A stretch of DNA of 64,000 bases from NCBI GenBank assembly GCA_016187945.1, contig JACPIT010000009.1:496001-560000 (forward strand), given 5' to 3'. Both the position numbers and the translations under genes were made by a program. Below, one piece after another: positions 36,065 to 44,899 of this stretch. The stretch's first letter is position 1. Every line of letters starts with the position of its first letter. The stretch is from Opitutia bacterium (lineage in GTDB: Bacteria; Verrucomicrobiota; Verrucomicrobiia; Opitutales; Opitutaceae). Below the pieces are notes generated by a model. That model was given only the letters and a program-made list of their open reading frames with translations, had not been told where the DNA came from and searched no databases.

Positions 36065-37567
36065 ATGCACCTCCTTCGCCGCCTCCAATCCACGGTCTCG
36101 ACGGCGTCCGGCATTCTCCTCCTCGTCGGGCTGGTCGCGTTCGGCAGCTACGCCTACTTTTGCTGGCGCAACACCTGGACGATGCCGGGCGGCGCCGACT
36201 CCTCCGGCTACTTCAACCTCGCGCGCTGCCTCGAGCGCGGCGAGATCCACGCGCCGGCGCGGCCGATCGAAGGCCTGCCGCCCCGCGCGCTGCCGTCGTT
36301 CGCCTACGTGCCGCTCGGATTCCAGCCCGACCACAACGGCGCGACGATGACTCCGACCTACCCGCTCGGCGTGCCGGCGGCGTTTCTGGCCGGCGCAAAA
36401 TGCTTCGGCTGGTTCTACGGCCCCGACCTCGTGCTGTGGCTGCACACGCTCGCCGGCGTGTGGTTCACCTATGCGCTCGCGCGCCAAGCCGGAGCGCAAA
36501 CCGCCGGAGCGATGATCGCTGCGACCGCACTGGCGGTGTCGCCGCTCTATTTGAACTTCGCCCTGCAAGCCATGAGCGACGTGCCGGCGCTCACCTGGGC
36601 CGCCGGCGCGCTGTGGCTCGCCGGGCGGCGCACGAAAACGTCGGCCGCACTCGCCGGGCTGGCGTTCGGCTTCGCGGTGCTGGTCCGCCCGTCGAACGCC
36701 CTGCTGCTGCCGGCACTGGTCGTCGCTCTCGGTTGGAGTTGGCGGCGCCTGCTGGCGTTCGGGCTCGGCGGATTGCCGATGGGCGTCGCCTTCCTGGGTT
36801 TCAACCGCGCCGCTTACGGATCGCCGTTCGTCACCGGCTACGGCGACATCGGCTCGCTGATGCGCTGGGCGCACGTCCCGATCACGAGCGCGCACTACGG
36901 CCGCTGGCTTCCCGTCCTGCTTTCGCCGCTGGTCGTCCTCGTGCTGGCGTGGCCGTGGCTGATGCGCTCCGGCCGGCGGGCCGCGATCGTGCACGCCCTC
37001 GCCGCCGCGCCGCTGCTCGTGTTCTACGCCTTCTACTATCACACGCACGAAACGTGGTGGTATCTGCGCTTCGTCCTGCCGGTTTTTCCGTCGCTGATCG
37101 TGCTCGCAACGCTCGGCGGCGAGCGGCTGGTCGCGAAGATCCCCTCGCTGGCCGCGCGCGGGGTTCTGGCCGCGGCGTGCCTGGCCATCGTCGTCGCCAA
37201 CGGCGTGGCATGGAGCGCCCATTTCGGCGTCCGCAGCGCCGGACGCAACGAGCGCATCTATCCCGCCGCCGTCGCCCTCGCGCGAAACCTCCCGGCGAAC
37301 GCCGTGCTGGTGGCGATGCAGACCAGCGGCGCGCTTTTCTACGGCACCGATCGCATCGTCGTTCGCTGGGACACGCTCGAAGGTGCCTGGCCGCGAATCC
37401 GCGACGCGGCCCGCGCCGCCGGCCGGCCGATCTACGCCGTGTTTTTCGAGTTCGAGGTGAAGGAGGCTTTCGTGGACGACAAGACGCCCGGCGATTGGGA
37501 AAAACTCCACCAGCAACAAGACTTCTCGATCTGGCGGCTCCGGACGGAGCCCGCCCCCGCGCGTTGA
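36065..37567 (+). CDS. GT39-like polytopic membrane protein
   Basis: In this 500-residue protein the first membrane segment is at about residues 17-34, then MPGGADSSGYFNLARCLERG with Asp45 in the first exoplasmic loop. PTYPLGVPAAFLAG and the LNFALQAMSDVPALTWAAGA loop resemble GT39/PMT-like proteins. About nine membrane segments run to residue 370, followed by a short soluble tail (about 130 residues) without the beta-rich module of its relatives. The next gene starts 3 bases after the stop. Lipid-linked donor use is inferred. Confidence 0.78.
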   Translation: MHLLRRLQSTVSTASGILLLVGLVAFGSYAYFCWRNTWTMPGGADSSGYFNLARCLERGEIHAPARPIEGLPPRALPSFAYVPLGFQPDHNGATMTPTYPLGVPAAFLAGAKCFGWFYGPDLVLWLHTLAGVWFTYALARQAGAQTAGAMIAATALAVSPLYLNFALQAMSDVPALTWAAGALWLAGRRTKTSAALAGLAFGFAVLVRPSNALLLPALVVALGWSWRRLLAFGLGGLPMGVAFLGFNRAAYGSPFVTGYGDIGSLMRWAHVPITSAHYGRWLPVLLSPLVVLVLAWPWLMRSGRRAAIVHALAAAPLLVFYAFYYHTHETWWYLRFVLPVFPSLIVLATLGGERLVAKIPSLAARGVLAAACLAIVVANGVAWSAHFGVRSAGRNERIYPAAVALARNLPANAVLVAMQTSGALFYGTDRIVVRWDTLEGAWPRIRDAARAAGRPIYAVFFEFEVKEAFVDDKTPGDWEKLHQQQDFSIWRLRTEPAPAR

Positions 37568-37570
37568 TCG

Positions 37571-38743
37571 ATGCTGCTCCTCGACGCCAGCCACACCAGC
37601 CACACGCGCGCGCAGACCGGCATCCAGCGCGTGGTGCGGTCGCTGTTCGCGGAACTGGAGAAACGCGGCACAGTCGCGCCCATCTGTTTCGATCCGCACG
37701 AACGGGCCTGGCGCACGCTGGACGCCGGCGAACTCGCGCGCCTGCGCGACCGCGGCGGCGCCGCCGGCTCGCGCGGCGCGAAGTGGACGCTCGCGCAGAA
37801 GATCGCCGGCCACACGCGGCGGCTCGTCGGCGCGAAGTCGACCCTCCCGCCCGCGCGAGGCCTGCTCGTGCCGGAGCTGTTCGGGGCGCAGGCCGGCGCG
37901 CAACTCGAGACGCTGTTCGCCCGCGCAGGCGGTCCGCGCGTCGCGGTGTTTCACGACGCGATCGGCCTGAAATTCCCCGAGCTGACGCCGCCCGCGACCG
38001 TCGCCCGCCTGCCCGCCTACCTGGCCGAGCTCGCCGCGTTCGACGGCGTCGCGGCGGTTTCGGAAGACTCGGCCGCGAGCCTGCGCGAGTGGTGGCAATG
38101 GTCCGGCGTCGCCCGCCCGCCGCCCGTGCAGGCGATCGCGCTCGGCGTCGGCGATTCTGGCGTAATACGCCATTTTCCCTCTGAAACCTCCGCGCCGCCG
38201 CGCGTGCTCTGCGTGAGCACGATCGAGGGACGCAAGAACCACGCCGCGCTGCTCGACGCCGCCGAGACGCTCTGGCGCGACGGACTCGCGTTCGAGCTCG
38301 AACTCGTCGGCCTGCCGCGCGCGGACACGGCCGCGGCCGCGCTCGCGCGCATCGCGGAGCTGCAACGCGCGGGCCGGCCACTTCAGGCGCACGGCGCCGT
38401 TTCCGACGCGGCCCTGCGCGCCGCCTACGCACGCTGCGCGTTCACCGTCTATCCGTCGCTGATCGAGGGCTTCGGCCTGCCCGTGCTCGAAAGCCTGCAG
38501 CATGGGCGCCCGTGCGTCTGCTCCGCGCACGGCGCGCTCGGCGAGGCCGCGCGCGGCGGAGGCACGCTCGCGCTCGAGTCGGTCGACGCGCCCGCGCTCG
38601 CCGAAGCGATGCGGCGCCTGCTCACCGAGCCGACGCTCGCGACCGAGCTGGCGACGCAGGCGCGCGCGCGCAAGCTTCGCTCGTGGAGCGATTACGCGAG
38701 CGACTTGCTCGGCTGGATGGAATCGCTCCCGCGGCACGACTGA
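37571..38743 (+). CDS. GT4-family glycosyltransferase with a repeat-derived segment
   Basis: In this 390-residue GT-B enzyme the N-terminus LLLDASHTSHTRAQTGIQRV is typical of mannosyltransferases acting on polysaccharide intermediates. VAVFHDAIGLKFPEL, VLCVSTIEGRKNH and YPSLIEGFGLPVLESLQHG are hallmarks of GT4. Residues about 196-205 (SGVIRHFPSE) are encoded by the palindrome TGGCGTAATACGCCA and its extension, which recurs at 51471 and 51539. It lies between the two Rossmann halves, just before the donor-binding domain. It follows the GT39-like gene by 3 bases. Confidence 0.88.
   Translation: MLLLDASHTSHTRAQTGIQRVVRSLFAELEKRGTVAPICFDPHERAWRTLDAGELARLRDRGGAAGSRGAKWTLAQKIAGHTRRLVGAKSTLPPARGLLVPELFGAQAGAQLETLFARAGGPRVAVFHDAIGLKFPELTPPATVARLPAYLAELAAFDGVAAVSEDSAASLREWWQWSGVARPPPVQAIALGVGDSGVIRHFPSETSAPPRVLCVSTIEGRKNHAALLDAAETLWRDGLAFELELVGLPRADTAAAALARIAELQRAGRPLQAHGAVSDAALRAAYARCAFTVYPSLIEGFGLPVLESLQHGRPCVCSAHGALGEAARGGGTLALESVDAPALAEAMRRLLTEPTLATELATQARARKLRSWSDYASDLLGWMESLPRHD
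38158..38173. repeat. Palindromic repeat TGGCGTAATACGCCA inside a GT4 gene
   Basis: A perfect palindrome (TGGCGTA A TACGCCA) followed by TTTTCCCTCTGAAA. Copies at 51471-51487 and 51539-51555 show it is a dispersed element and not GT4 sequence. Confidence 0.7.
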
Positions 38744-38802
38744 CGATCGGGCTTTGCGGTTGCCAACACCGGCGTTTCTCCGCGTAGTCGGCGGCGGATA
38801 TC

Positions 38803-39999
38803 ATGGCCCTGTCCCTCTTTACCAAGACCAAGAAAGCGATCATCGAGCGCGCGAAAGACGACTACGCGACGAAGATGCGTCTGAAATACAAGCCCTACTA
38901 CCACGCGATGGAGTCGCAACAGGGCACGCACATCAAGCTCCAGGGGCGCGACATGATCATGCTCTCGAGCAACGATTATCTCGGCCTGTCGTTCCACCCG
39001 AAGGTGATCGAGGCCGCCGGCGCGGCCCCGAAGAAATGGGGCACGAGCACGACCGGCGCACGCATCTCGAACGGCTCGCGCGCCTACCACGTCGAACTCG
39101 AGGAAAAACTCGCCGCGTTCCTCGGCCGCGAGGCGTGCCACATCAGCGTCGCCGGCTACGTTTCCTGCTGCTCGGCCGTCGCGACCTTTGCGCAGAAGGG
39201 CGACACGATCGTCGCGGACAAAAACATCCACTCGTGCCTCTGGGACGGCGTGAGGCTGTCGATGGCCGCCGTCGAACGCTTCAGCCACAACAACCCGGAA
39301 GACCTCCGCCAGGTGTTGAAGAGCATTCCGTTCAGCACCCCGAAAATGCTCGTCGTCGAGGGCGTCTACTCGATGGAAGGCCACATCTGCCGCCTGCCCG
39401 AGATCGCGCAGCTCGGCGAAGAGGCCGGCTGCTTCACCGTGCTCGACGATGCCCATGGCTTCGGCGTGCTCGGCCGCCACGGCCGCGGCACGGTCGACCA
39501 TTTCAAGCTCAACGACAAGGTCGACATCGTGTGCGGCTCGATGTCGAAATCGCTCGCGAGCACCGGCGGCTACGTCGCGGGCGGCAAGGATCTCATCGAG
39601 TATCTCCGCACGAATTCGAAGCAGACGCTCTTCAGCGCGGCCATCAGCCCGAGCATGGCGGCGACCGCGTCGGCATCGCTCGACATCATGCAAAGCGAGC
39701 CGCAGCACCTCGAACGCCTCTGGCGAAACACGCGCCGCTACCGGGAAATGCTCAAGGGTCTCGGCCTCGACACGTGGGACAGCGAAACGCCCGCGGTGCC
39801 GATCGTGCTCGGCTCGAAGGAACTCGTTTACCGGTTTTGGCAGGCGCTGCTCGACAAAGGTGTGTTCACCGTCATGTCGATCGCGCCCGCCGTGCCGCCC
39901 GGCAAGGATCTCATTCGCACGGCCGTCTCCGCGCTGCACAGCGACGAGGATCTCGAAAAAATCCACGCCGCGATGGCCCATGCGGTGAAGCAAATGTGA
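38803..39999 (+). CDS. Alpha-oxoamine synthase family PLP enzyme (AONS/KBL/serine-palmitoyltransferase-like)
   Basis: This 398-residue fold-type I PLP enzyme has SSNDYLGLSFHPKVIEA, NIHSCLWDG (His143 stacks on PLP), LDDAHGFGVLGRHGRG (Asp215, His218) and SMSKSLASTGGYVAGG, where Lys249 binds PLP. Members join an acyl thioester to an amino acid: glycine C-acetyltransferase, 8-amino-7-oxononanoate synthase and serine palmitoyltransferase. No bio genes are nearby, whereas an ACP, ketosynthase, SDR and lipid glycosyltransferase lie 3-8 kb downstream. A sphingoid-base-like role is therefore suggested but not shown. It starts 59 bases after the GT4 gene. Confidence 0.85.
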   Translation: MALSLFTKTKKAIIERAKDDYATKMRLKYKPYYHAMESQQGTHIKLQGRDMIMLSSNDYLGLSFHPKVIEAAGAAPKKWGTSTTGARISNGSRAYHVELEEKLAAFLGREACHISVAGYVSCCSAVATFAQKGDTIVADKNIHSCLWDGVRLSMAAVERFSHNNPEDLRQVLKSIPFSTPKMLVVEGVYSMEGHICRLPEIAQLGEEAGCFTVLDDAHGFGVLGRHGRGTVDHFKLNDKVDIVCGSMSKSLASTGGYVAGGKDLIEYLRTNSKQTLFSAAISPSMAATASASLDIMQSEPQHLERLWRNTRRYREMLKGLGLDTWDSETPAVPIVLGSKELVYRFWQALLDKGVFTVMSIAPAVPPGKDLIRTAVSALHSDEDLEKIHAAMAHAVKQM

Positions 40000-40040
40000 G
40001 GTAGCACGCCTCGCGCGCCCGCTGGTCCGCGGCGCCCGCA

Positions 40041-40120
40041 TTGTAGGAGCGGCTTTACGCCGCGATTCGTGCGCTGCGCGTGCCGCGTTCGCATCGCGGC
40101 ATAAAGCCGCTCCTGCAGTT
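40041..40120. repeat. REP-like inverted pair, family D copy 1
   Basis: TTGTAGGAGCGGCTTTACGC then CGCGATTCG; inverted arm GCATCGCGGCATAAAGCCGC then TCCTGCAG. It fills most of the 144-base gap between the convergent oxoamine synthase and GT4 genes. Confidence 0.8.
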
Positions 40121-40143
40121 CACGCGCTGCTTCGAGCCGCCGC

Positions 40144-41184
40144 TTACCGCAACTCCGCGAGCAACGCCTCACCCGCTTGTTTCCACGTCGGCAGCGGTCG
40201 CGTCACGGCTTCGGCGCGCAATCGCTGCTGTAACGCCGCGTCGCCGAGCACGGCGCGCAATTTCGCCGTCCAGTCCGCGAGATCGTTCACGCGCGCGGTC
40301 ACGCAGCCGCCAGCATCGGTCAACTCGCGCAGCACCGGCAGATCGCTGCACACGGCCGGCACGCCGCGCCACAGCGCCTCGATCACCGGCAGGCCGCAGC
40401 CTTCGGCGATCGTGGTGAAAACCACTGCGCGCGCCGCGCCGTAGAGTTCGCGGAGCTTCGCGTCGCTCGCCGCGAGATGCAGATGCAGGCGCGGCTCGCG
40501 TTTCGCGGTCGCCTTGATCTTGCGCACGATCGGTTCGCCAAAATGCGGATTCATCCGCCCGACGATGTGCAGATCGAAATCGATGCCGTCCGACCACAGC
40601 GCCTCCGCCACGTCGACCAGGAACGCCTGATTCTTCCGTGGCTCGACGATGCCGACGCACAGCAGCGACGCGCGCGACGCGAGCGGCGGCGCCGTGGTCG
40701 TGCGCGGTGAGGTGTCGAAATCGGCGCCCAACTCGACGCGGTCGATGCGCGCCCGCACGGGCGCGCCCTGCCAGCGCCAGAAGCCGGTGAGTTCGTCGCG
40801 GACGTAGTCCGAGATCGCCCACACGCGATCGAAGCCCGCGAGGATTTTCATGTAATCCGCGTGGCGCTGCACGCTCTGCGGCCAGGTGATGTGCGGGAAC
40901 TTCAGCGGGATCGCGTCGGCGAAAATCGCGCCCAGCCGGCACGGCCGCGCCGCCACGAACTCGCGAAATCCCGGCCGCTCCGCGCCGCTGAAAAGCTCGA
41001 CGGTCAGCAGCCAGTCCTCCGCGCGAAAGGCGATCGGCCCGCCACTTTCGCCGACGAAGCGCCCGCCTTTCCAGCTCACGAGATGCGCCGCACCGTCGAG
41101 CGCGCCGAGCACGCGCGCGCTCACGCGCGTGAGGCCGGACTTGTGGCGCGCAGCGCCCATTTTCGTGACGTCGTAGTAGATCAT
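40144..41184 (-). CDS. GT4-family glycosyltransferase
   Basis: The 346-residue product starts at the ATG at 41184 (MIYYDVTKMGAARHKSGLTR); a start at 41226 would add 14 non-conserved residues. IFADAIPLKFPHITWP, VWAISDYVRDEL, LLCVGIVEPRKNQAFLVDVA and TTIAEGCGLPVIEALWRGVP are GT4 features. It resembles the GT4 at 37571 in its DxS/H-DAI-KFP layout, and both seem to belong to the same mannosyltransferase-like subgroup. Substrate unknown. REP-like repeats lie on both sides. Confidence 0.87.
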   Translation of the reverse strand: MIYYDVTKMGAARHKSGLTRVSARVLGALDGAAHLVSWKGGRFVGESGGPIAFRAEDWLLTVELFSGAERPGFREFVAARPCRLGAIFADAIPLKFPHITWPQSVQRHADYMKILAGFDRVWAISDYVRDELTGFWRWQGAPVRARIDRVELGADFDTSPRTTTAPPLASRASLLCVGIVEPRKNQAFLVDVAEALWSDGIDFDLHIVGRMNPHFGEPIVRKIKATAKREPRLHLHLAASDAKLRELYGAARAVVFTTIAEGCGLPVIEALWRGVPAVCSDLPVLRELTDAGGCVTARVNDLADWTAKLRAVLGDAALQQRLRAEAVTRPLPTWKQAGEALLAELR

Positions 41185-41226
41185 CGGAGCCGGCCTTCCA
41201 AGCGCACCGCCGAACGTGGGGAGCAA

Positions 41227-41301
41227 CTGTAGCGGCGGTCTATGGCCGCCGGCCGACCGTCACGCCGATTCCGTCGGCGGTCATAGACCGCCGCTACAGA
41301 T
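41227..41301. repeat. REP-like inverted repeat (TGTAGCGGCGGTCTATGGCCG type)
   Basis: CTGTAGCGGCGGTCTATGGC and CGCCGGCC are followed by the inverted arm CGGCGGTCATAGACCGCCGC then TACAG. It lies between two minus-strand GT4 genes. Confidence 0.75.
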
Positions 41302-41323
41302 AAGGAGATAGACCGGGGCGCGT

Positions 41324-42541
41324 TCATCGATGCCGTGCGGCGCGCTCGAACCACTCGATGAGACGCGCGGTGTTTTGACGGGCGTCGTAGTTCTCCTCGA
41401 CCCAGGCGCGCGCGTTACGGCGGAGCGTCTCGGCGAGCGCGTCGTCGCCGGCGAGGCGCTCGAGCGCGACTTTCCAGGCGAGCGGCACATCGACGTCGGC
41501 AACGAGACCGGTGCGCTCTGGTTGCACGGCCTCGGTCGTCGCCGACACGGGCGAGCTGACGACGAGCACGCCGGCGGCCATCGCCTCCGGGATGACGTTC
41601 GGCAAGCCGTCGCGATCGCCGCTGGGCGCGACGACACCGGTGTGCAGCAGCACGTCGGCCCACGCGAGTTCGAGCCAGATTTTCTCGTGCGGCAGTTGTC
41701 CGAGAAAACTCACCTGCCGATCGACGCCGAGTTCCGCCGCGAGGGTGCGCAGTTCGCCGGCGAGCGGACCGCTGCCGACTATACGCGCCTCGAACGCGAA
41801 CCCTGCGCCGCGCAGTGCCGCGTAGATGCGGAGTTGGCGATCGAGGCCTTTCTTCTCCACGAGGCGGGCGATGCAGAGCAGGCGCAGCGGACGGCGCGGC
41901 GAGCGCAGTTTTTTGAATGACGGAAATTCGGCGAGGCCGCGGCGGATGGTGACGATCTTCCCCGGCGCGATGCCGCGCTCGATCAGGAACTGCCGGCCGG
42001 TGTCGGTGGAAGTCTGCACGAAGCGCGCGAGGCGGAGTTTTTCGAGCAGCCACCAATCGCCGCCGTGCTCGTAGAGATCGTAGGCGTGCGCGCCGCAGGA
42101 GAAGGGGAGGCCGAGGATGCGCCACAGCAACCAGCCGGCAGTCGCCGGAGCGCCGGCCCACGCGCCGTGCACGAGGTCGGGCGGATCGCGGCGGAACTCG
42201 CGGTAGAAACAGCCGGCGAAGCCGGCGCCGAGCATGTTTTCCCAGAAGTTCAGCCACGCCGGCGGCGCGCGCATGATCACGCCTTCGAAGAGATCGCGCA
42301 CGATGCGCGGACGGCGCACGCAGTTCCACGGGATCGTGAACAGAAAAAGCGGCACGAGCTTCCAGAGGTTGAAGCGCCGCACCGGACGTCCGCGGAACTC
42401 GCCACCGCCGCCGAAGAGCGAGTAGAGCCGCACGTCGACGCCGTGGTCGAGCAGCGCCGCGACGTCGCGCTGGAGGAACGTCTCCGAGGTTTTCGGAAAC
42501 GTCGTGAAGAGGAACGCGACTTTGAGCGGACGGGACGGCAC
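41324..42541 (-). CDS. GT4-family glycosyltransferase (probable GTG start)
   Basis: The GTG at 42541 gives a 405-residue product beginning VPSRPLKVAFLFTTFPKTSE, which fits the family. Another GTG lies at 42562, and the first in-frame ATG at 42703 would read through a REP repeat. Features are FPKTSETFLQRDVAALLDHG, DLVHGAWAGAPATAGWLLWR, LLCIARLVEKKGLDRQLRI and APSGDRDGLPNVIPEAMAAGV, as in colanic-acid/WcaL-type GT4 enzymes. It likely extends a polysaccharide or glycolipid headgroup. It is separated from the next upstream minus-strand gene by a 285-base repeat-bearing gap. Confidence 0.85.
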   Translation of the reverse strand: MPSRPLKVAFLFTTFPKTSETFLQRDVAALLDHGVDVRLYSLFGGGGEFRGRPVRRFNLWKLVPLFLFTIPWNCVRRPRIVRDLFEGVIMRAPPAWLNFWENMLGAGFAGCFYREFRRDPPDLVHGAWAGAPATAGWLLWRILGLPFSCGAHAYDLYEHGGDWWLLEKLRLARFVQTSTDTGRQFLIERGIAPGKIVTIRRGLAEFPSFKKLRSPRRPLRLLCIARLVEKKGLDRQLRIYAALRGAGFAFEARIVGSGPLAGELRTLAAELGVDRQVSFLGQLPHEKIWLELAWADVLLHTGVVAPSGDRDGLPNVIPEAMAAGVLVVSSPVSATTEAVQPERTGLVADVDVPLAWKVALERLAGDDALAETLRRNARAWVEENYDARQNTARLIEWFERAARHR

Positions 42542-42653
42542 GGTCGCCGATGAAGTAGCCACGAAGCGGCGCGAAGGGACACAAAAAAGAGGCGGCTCCG
42601 GCGCGAGCGCGCAATCATCGGCGGGCGCGCGACGGAGCGGACCGGCTCGACCA

Positions 42654-42739
42654 ATTGCAGGAGCGGCTTTACGCCGCGATTCGTTCGAGCGCGGCGAACG
42701 CACCGCAGCAATCGCGGCGTAAAGCCGCTCCTACAATTT
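42654..42739. repeat. REP-like inverted pair, family D copy 2
   Basis: ATTGCAGGAGCGGCTTTACG then CCGCGATTCG; inverted arm GCAATCGCGGCGTAAAGCCG then CTCCTACAAT. The rest of the 42542-42826 gap holds only GC-rich sequence and part of another repeat (AGTAGCGCGGCGCTTTAGCC). Confidence 0.8.
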
Positions 42740-42826
42740 CCGCGAACGCGGGTTCAGAGTAGCGCGGCGCTTTAGCCCGCGTCGGTGGATTGTCAGCGCG
42801 AGCCGAAGCGCCGCGCCACCTTACGC

Positions 42827-44071
42827 TCACTCCTCGCTCCAGCCGGGAGACGAGCCGCCGGTTTTGCGTTGGGACGGCGGGAAGGCGCGGGGCGTGAGCT
42901 TCACGCCGGCGGCTTCGGCGCCGAGGTCGACGAGTTCGGCGACGACCGTCGTCGGATTTTCGTCGTAGCGGAGAGCGAGGAAGCGCTCGCGGAGAGCGCG
43001 GTAGCGTTGCGGTTTTTCCATCCACTCGGCGACGATGTCGGCGAAGTCGTCGGCGTTGCGCACGAGTTCGGCGGCGTCGGCGTTGCGGAAGAATTTCACC
43101 GTCAGTTCCTCCTGCGGCATGATGCCGCCGATGGCGTTGAAGACGATCGGGCACTCGAAGTGCAGCGCCTTCGCGCAAGTGGTCGTGCCGCCGCGCGTGA
43201 CGATCGCGTCGCTGACCTGGAGCAGCAGGTGCACGTCTTCGGAGAAGCCATCGACGAAGACTTCAAGCTCCGGGTGCTCGTTGCGCCAGTGGACGACTTC
43301 GTTGTAGGCCTCGCGGTTCTTGCCGCAAATGACGATGGCCTGCACGCGATCGCCGTAGGGCAGCAGCTTCGGGAGGAGCTCGAGATGGTTGTTGGCGCCG
43401 TTGCCGCCGGTCGCGAGGAAGAAGGTGAAGCGGTCGGCCGAGAGTTCGAGCGTGTCGACGAGAAAGTCGCGTTTGGCGCTGGCGGTTTTCAGCACCTCGA
43501 GGTGCGCGCGCGGGCGCATGAGGTGGCCGCGCACGCGCGAGCGCTCGCGCGGCATGCCGAGTTTCACGGCGTAGTCGCGGGCGGTGGGCGTGCGCGAGAT
43601 GTAGAGGTCGGCGGTGGGCTCGACCCAGTTGACGCTGTAGCCGAAGCCGCCGGAGAACTCGCCGCAGTAGGTGGCGCAGCGGACGCGGTTGGCGCCGAGG
43701 AGCTTGCGCGCGAGTTGGAAATAGCCGCGGTTGAGGCAGTCGTGGACGCTGAAGATCAGGTGCGGGCGGTAGTCGAGCAGCACCTTCTCGTAGTAGCGGC
43801 GGCCCCACGAAACCGAGCGGCGGTTCACGAGGCTGAGCAGCTCGACGAAGAGGAAGAACGCCTTGTGGACCCACGGAGATTTTTTCTGGATCCAGTTGTA
43901 GAACTCGACGCCCCAGCGGAAAAACGTGGAGGATTTTTCGAGCATTTGCTCGATACGCACGTCGACGTCGCGGCGGTAGAGCTCGAAGCACCACTCGGCG
44001 AAGGCCTGCGCGCGCGCGTCGTGGCCCGCGCCGGTCGAGGAGGTGAGGATGAGGATGCGGACGCGCGCCAT
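42827..44071 (-). CDS. MGDG-synthase/GT28-like glycosyltransferase
   Basis: This 414-residue GT-B enzyme has RILILTSSTGAGHDARAQA, the GAGH motif (14-17) of MGDG synthases and UDP-glucosyl-diacylglycerol synthases. PHLIFSVHDCLNRG, FLATGGNGANNHLELLPKLL and RGGTTTCAKALHFECPIVFN form the donor-site region. Members transfer a sugar from a UDP-sugar to a lipid acceptor at the membrane. It is the last gene of the minus-strand set ACP-hotdog, ketosynthase, SDR and this enzyme, one base after the SDR stop. This suggests it glycosylates the lipid made by the others. Confidence 0.83.
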   Translation of the reverse strand: MARVRILILTSSTGAGHDARAQAFAEWCFELYRRDVDVRIEQMLEKSSTFFRWGVEFYNWIQKKSPWVHKAFFLFVELLSLVNRRSVSWGRRYYEKVLLDYRPHLIFSVHDCLNRGYFQLARKLLGANRVRCATYCGEFSGGFGYSVNWVEPTADLYISRTPTARDYAVKLGMPRERSRVRGHLMRPRAHLEVLKTASAKRDFLVDTLELSADRFTFFLATGGNGANNHLELLPKLLPYGDRVQAIVICGKNREAYNEVVHWRNEHPELEVFVDGFSEDVHLLLQVSDAIVTRGGTTTCAKALHFECPIVFNAIGGIMPQEELTVKFFRNADAAELVRNADDFADIVAEWMEKPQRYRALRERFLALRYDENPTTVVAELVDLGAEAAGVKLTPRAFPPSQRKTGGSSPGWSEE

Positions 44072-44072
44072 G

Positions 44073-44891
44073 TCAGAGATCGAAATACTTCGCGACGATG
44101 CGGCGGCGCAGGGCCAGCGAGCCGAAGCGCGCGAGGAACGGGCTCACGACGGCCTGGAAAAAACGCCCGGTGCGCACCGTGCCGCTGCGACCGCGCGCGA
44201 GGGCGCGGCGGAGCGCTCCGGCGGCGTGCGCGGGCGCCGGGCCGCTCGCCATCAAGCGGTGAAAGGCCGCCCAAACGCGTTCCTGTTGCGCATCGGGCAA
44301 TTTTTCGGGGCGCGTCACAGCGCCTTCGAAATCGGTGCGATAATCGCCGGGGCGGAAATCGATCACGATCACGCCGGTGCCGGCGGTCTCGAACATCAGG
44401 CTCTCGTTCAGCGCGCTGAGGCCGGACTTCACGACGTTGTAGGTCGCCTGGTAGGGCATGGGAAACTCGGCGGCGAGCGACGAGATGTTCACGAGCGCGC
44501 CGCGTTTACGCGCGAGCATGCCGCGGAGCGCGGCGTGCGAGAGGCGCGCGGTGTTCACGAGCATGACCTCGAGTTGACGCTGCCAGAGCGCGAAGTCGGT
44601 TTCGGCGAAGCCGCCGAAGGCGCCGAAACCGGCGTTGTTGACCACGATGTCGAAGCCGCCGGCGGCGCGCTCCGTTTCGAGAAAAACCTGCTCGGCCGCG
44701 GCGCCGTCGCCGAGTTCGAGCGCGACGGCGTGGAAGCGCTCGCGCGGCGCGAGGCGGCGCGGGTCGCGCGCGGTGCCCCAGACTTCGACGCCTTCGCCCA
44801 GGAGCATTTCGGCAAACGCATGGCCGAGGCCCGTGCTCGCGCCGGTGACGAAGGCGGTGCGGTATCGCGACGAAAGCGGGGCGGCGCTCAT
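44073..44891 (-). CDS. Short-chain dehydrogenase/reductase, classical type
   Basis: In this 272-residue protein the cofactor motif TGASTGLGHAF (16-26), NNAG (85-88), the catalytic Ser in NISS (135-138) and Tyr151-NVV-Lys155 are all present. Arg residues after strand 2 (TARDPRRL) favour NADPH. The C-terminal extension (VVSPFLARFGSLALRRRIVA) is basic and hydrophobic and may touch the membrane, as in ketosphinganine reductases. In this setting it could reduce a 3-ketoacyl-ACP or a ketosphingoid intermediate; sequence alone does not decide. It lies 8 bases after the ketosynthase gene. Confidence 0.85.
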   Translation of the reverse strand: MSAAPLSSRYRTAFVTGASTGLGHAFAEMLLGEGVEVWGTARDPRRLAPRERFHAVALELGDGAAAEQVFLETERAAGGFDIVVNNAGFGAFGGFAETDFALWQRQLEVMLVNTARLSHAALRGMLARKRGALVNISSLAAEFPMPYQATYNVVKSGLSALNESLMFETAGTGVIVIDFRPGDYRTDFEGAVTRPEKLPDAQQERVWAAFHRLMASGPAPAHAAGALRRALARGRSGTVRTGRFFQAVVSPFLARFGSLALRRRIVAKYFDL

Positions 44892-44899
44892 GCAGCGGC

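Noticed and set aside
38803-39999. Biotin synthesis gene (bioF)
   Set aside because: The family fits, but there are no other biotin genes nearby and the context is lipid and polysaccharide. A specific assignment is not justified.
42542-42703. Longer N-terminus of the GT4 at 41324 from the ATG at 42703
   Set aside because: It would translate through a REP-like repeat and adds sequence without family similarity.
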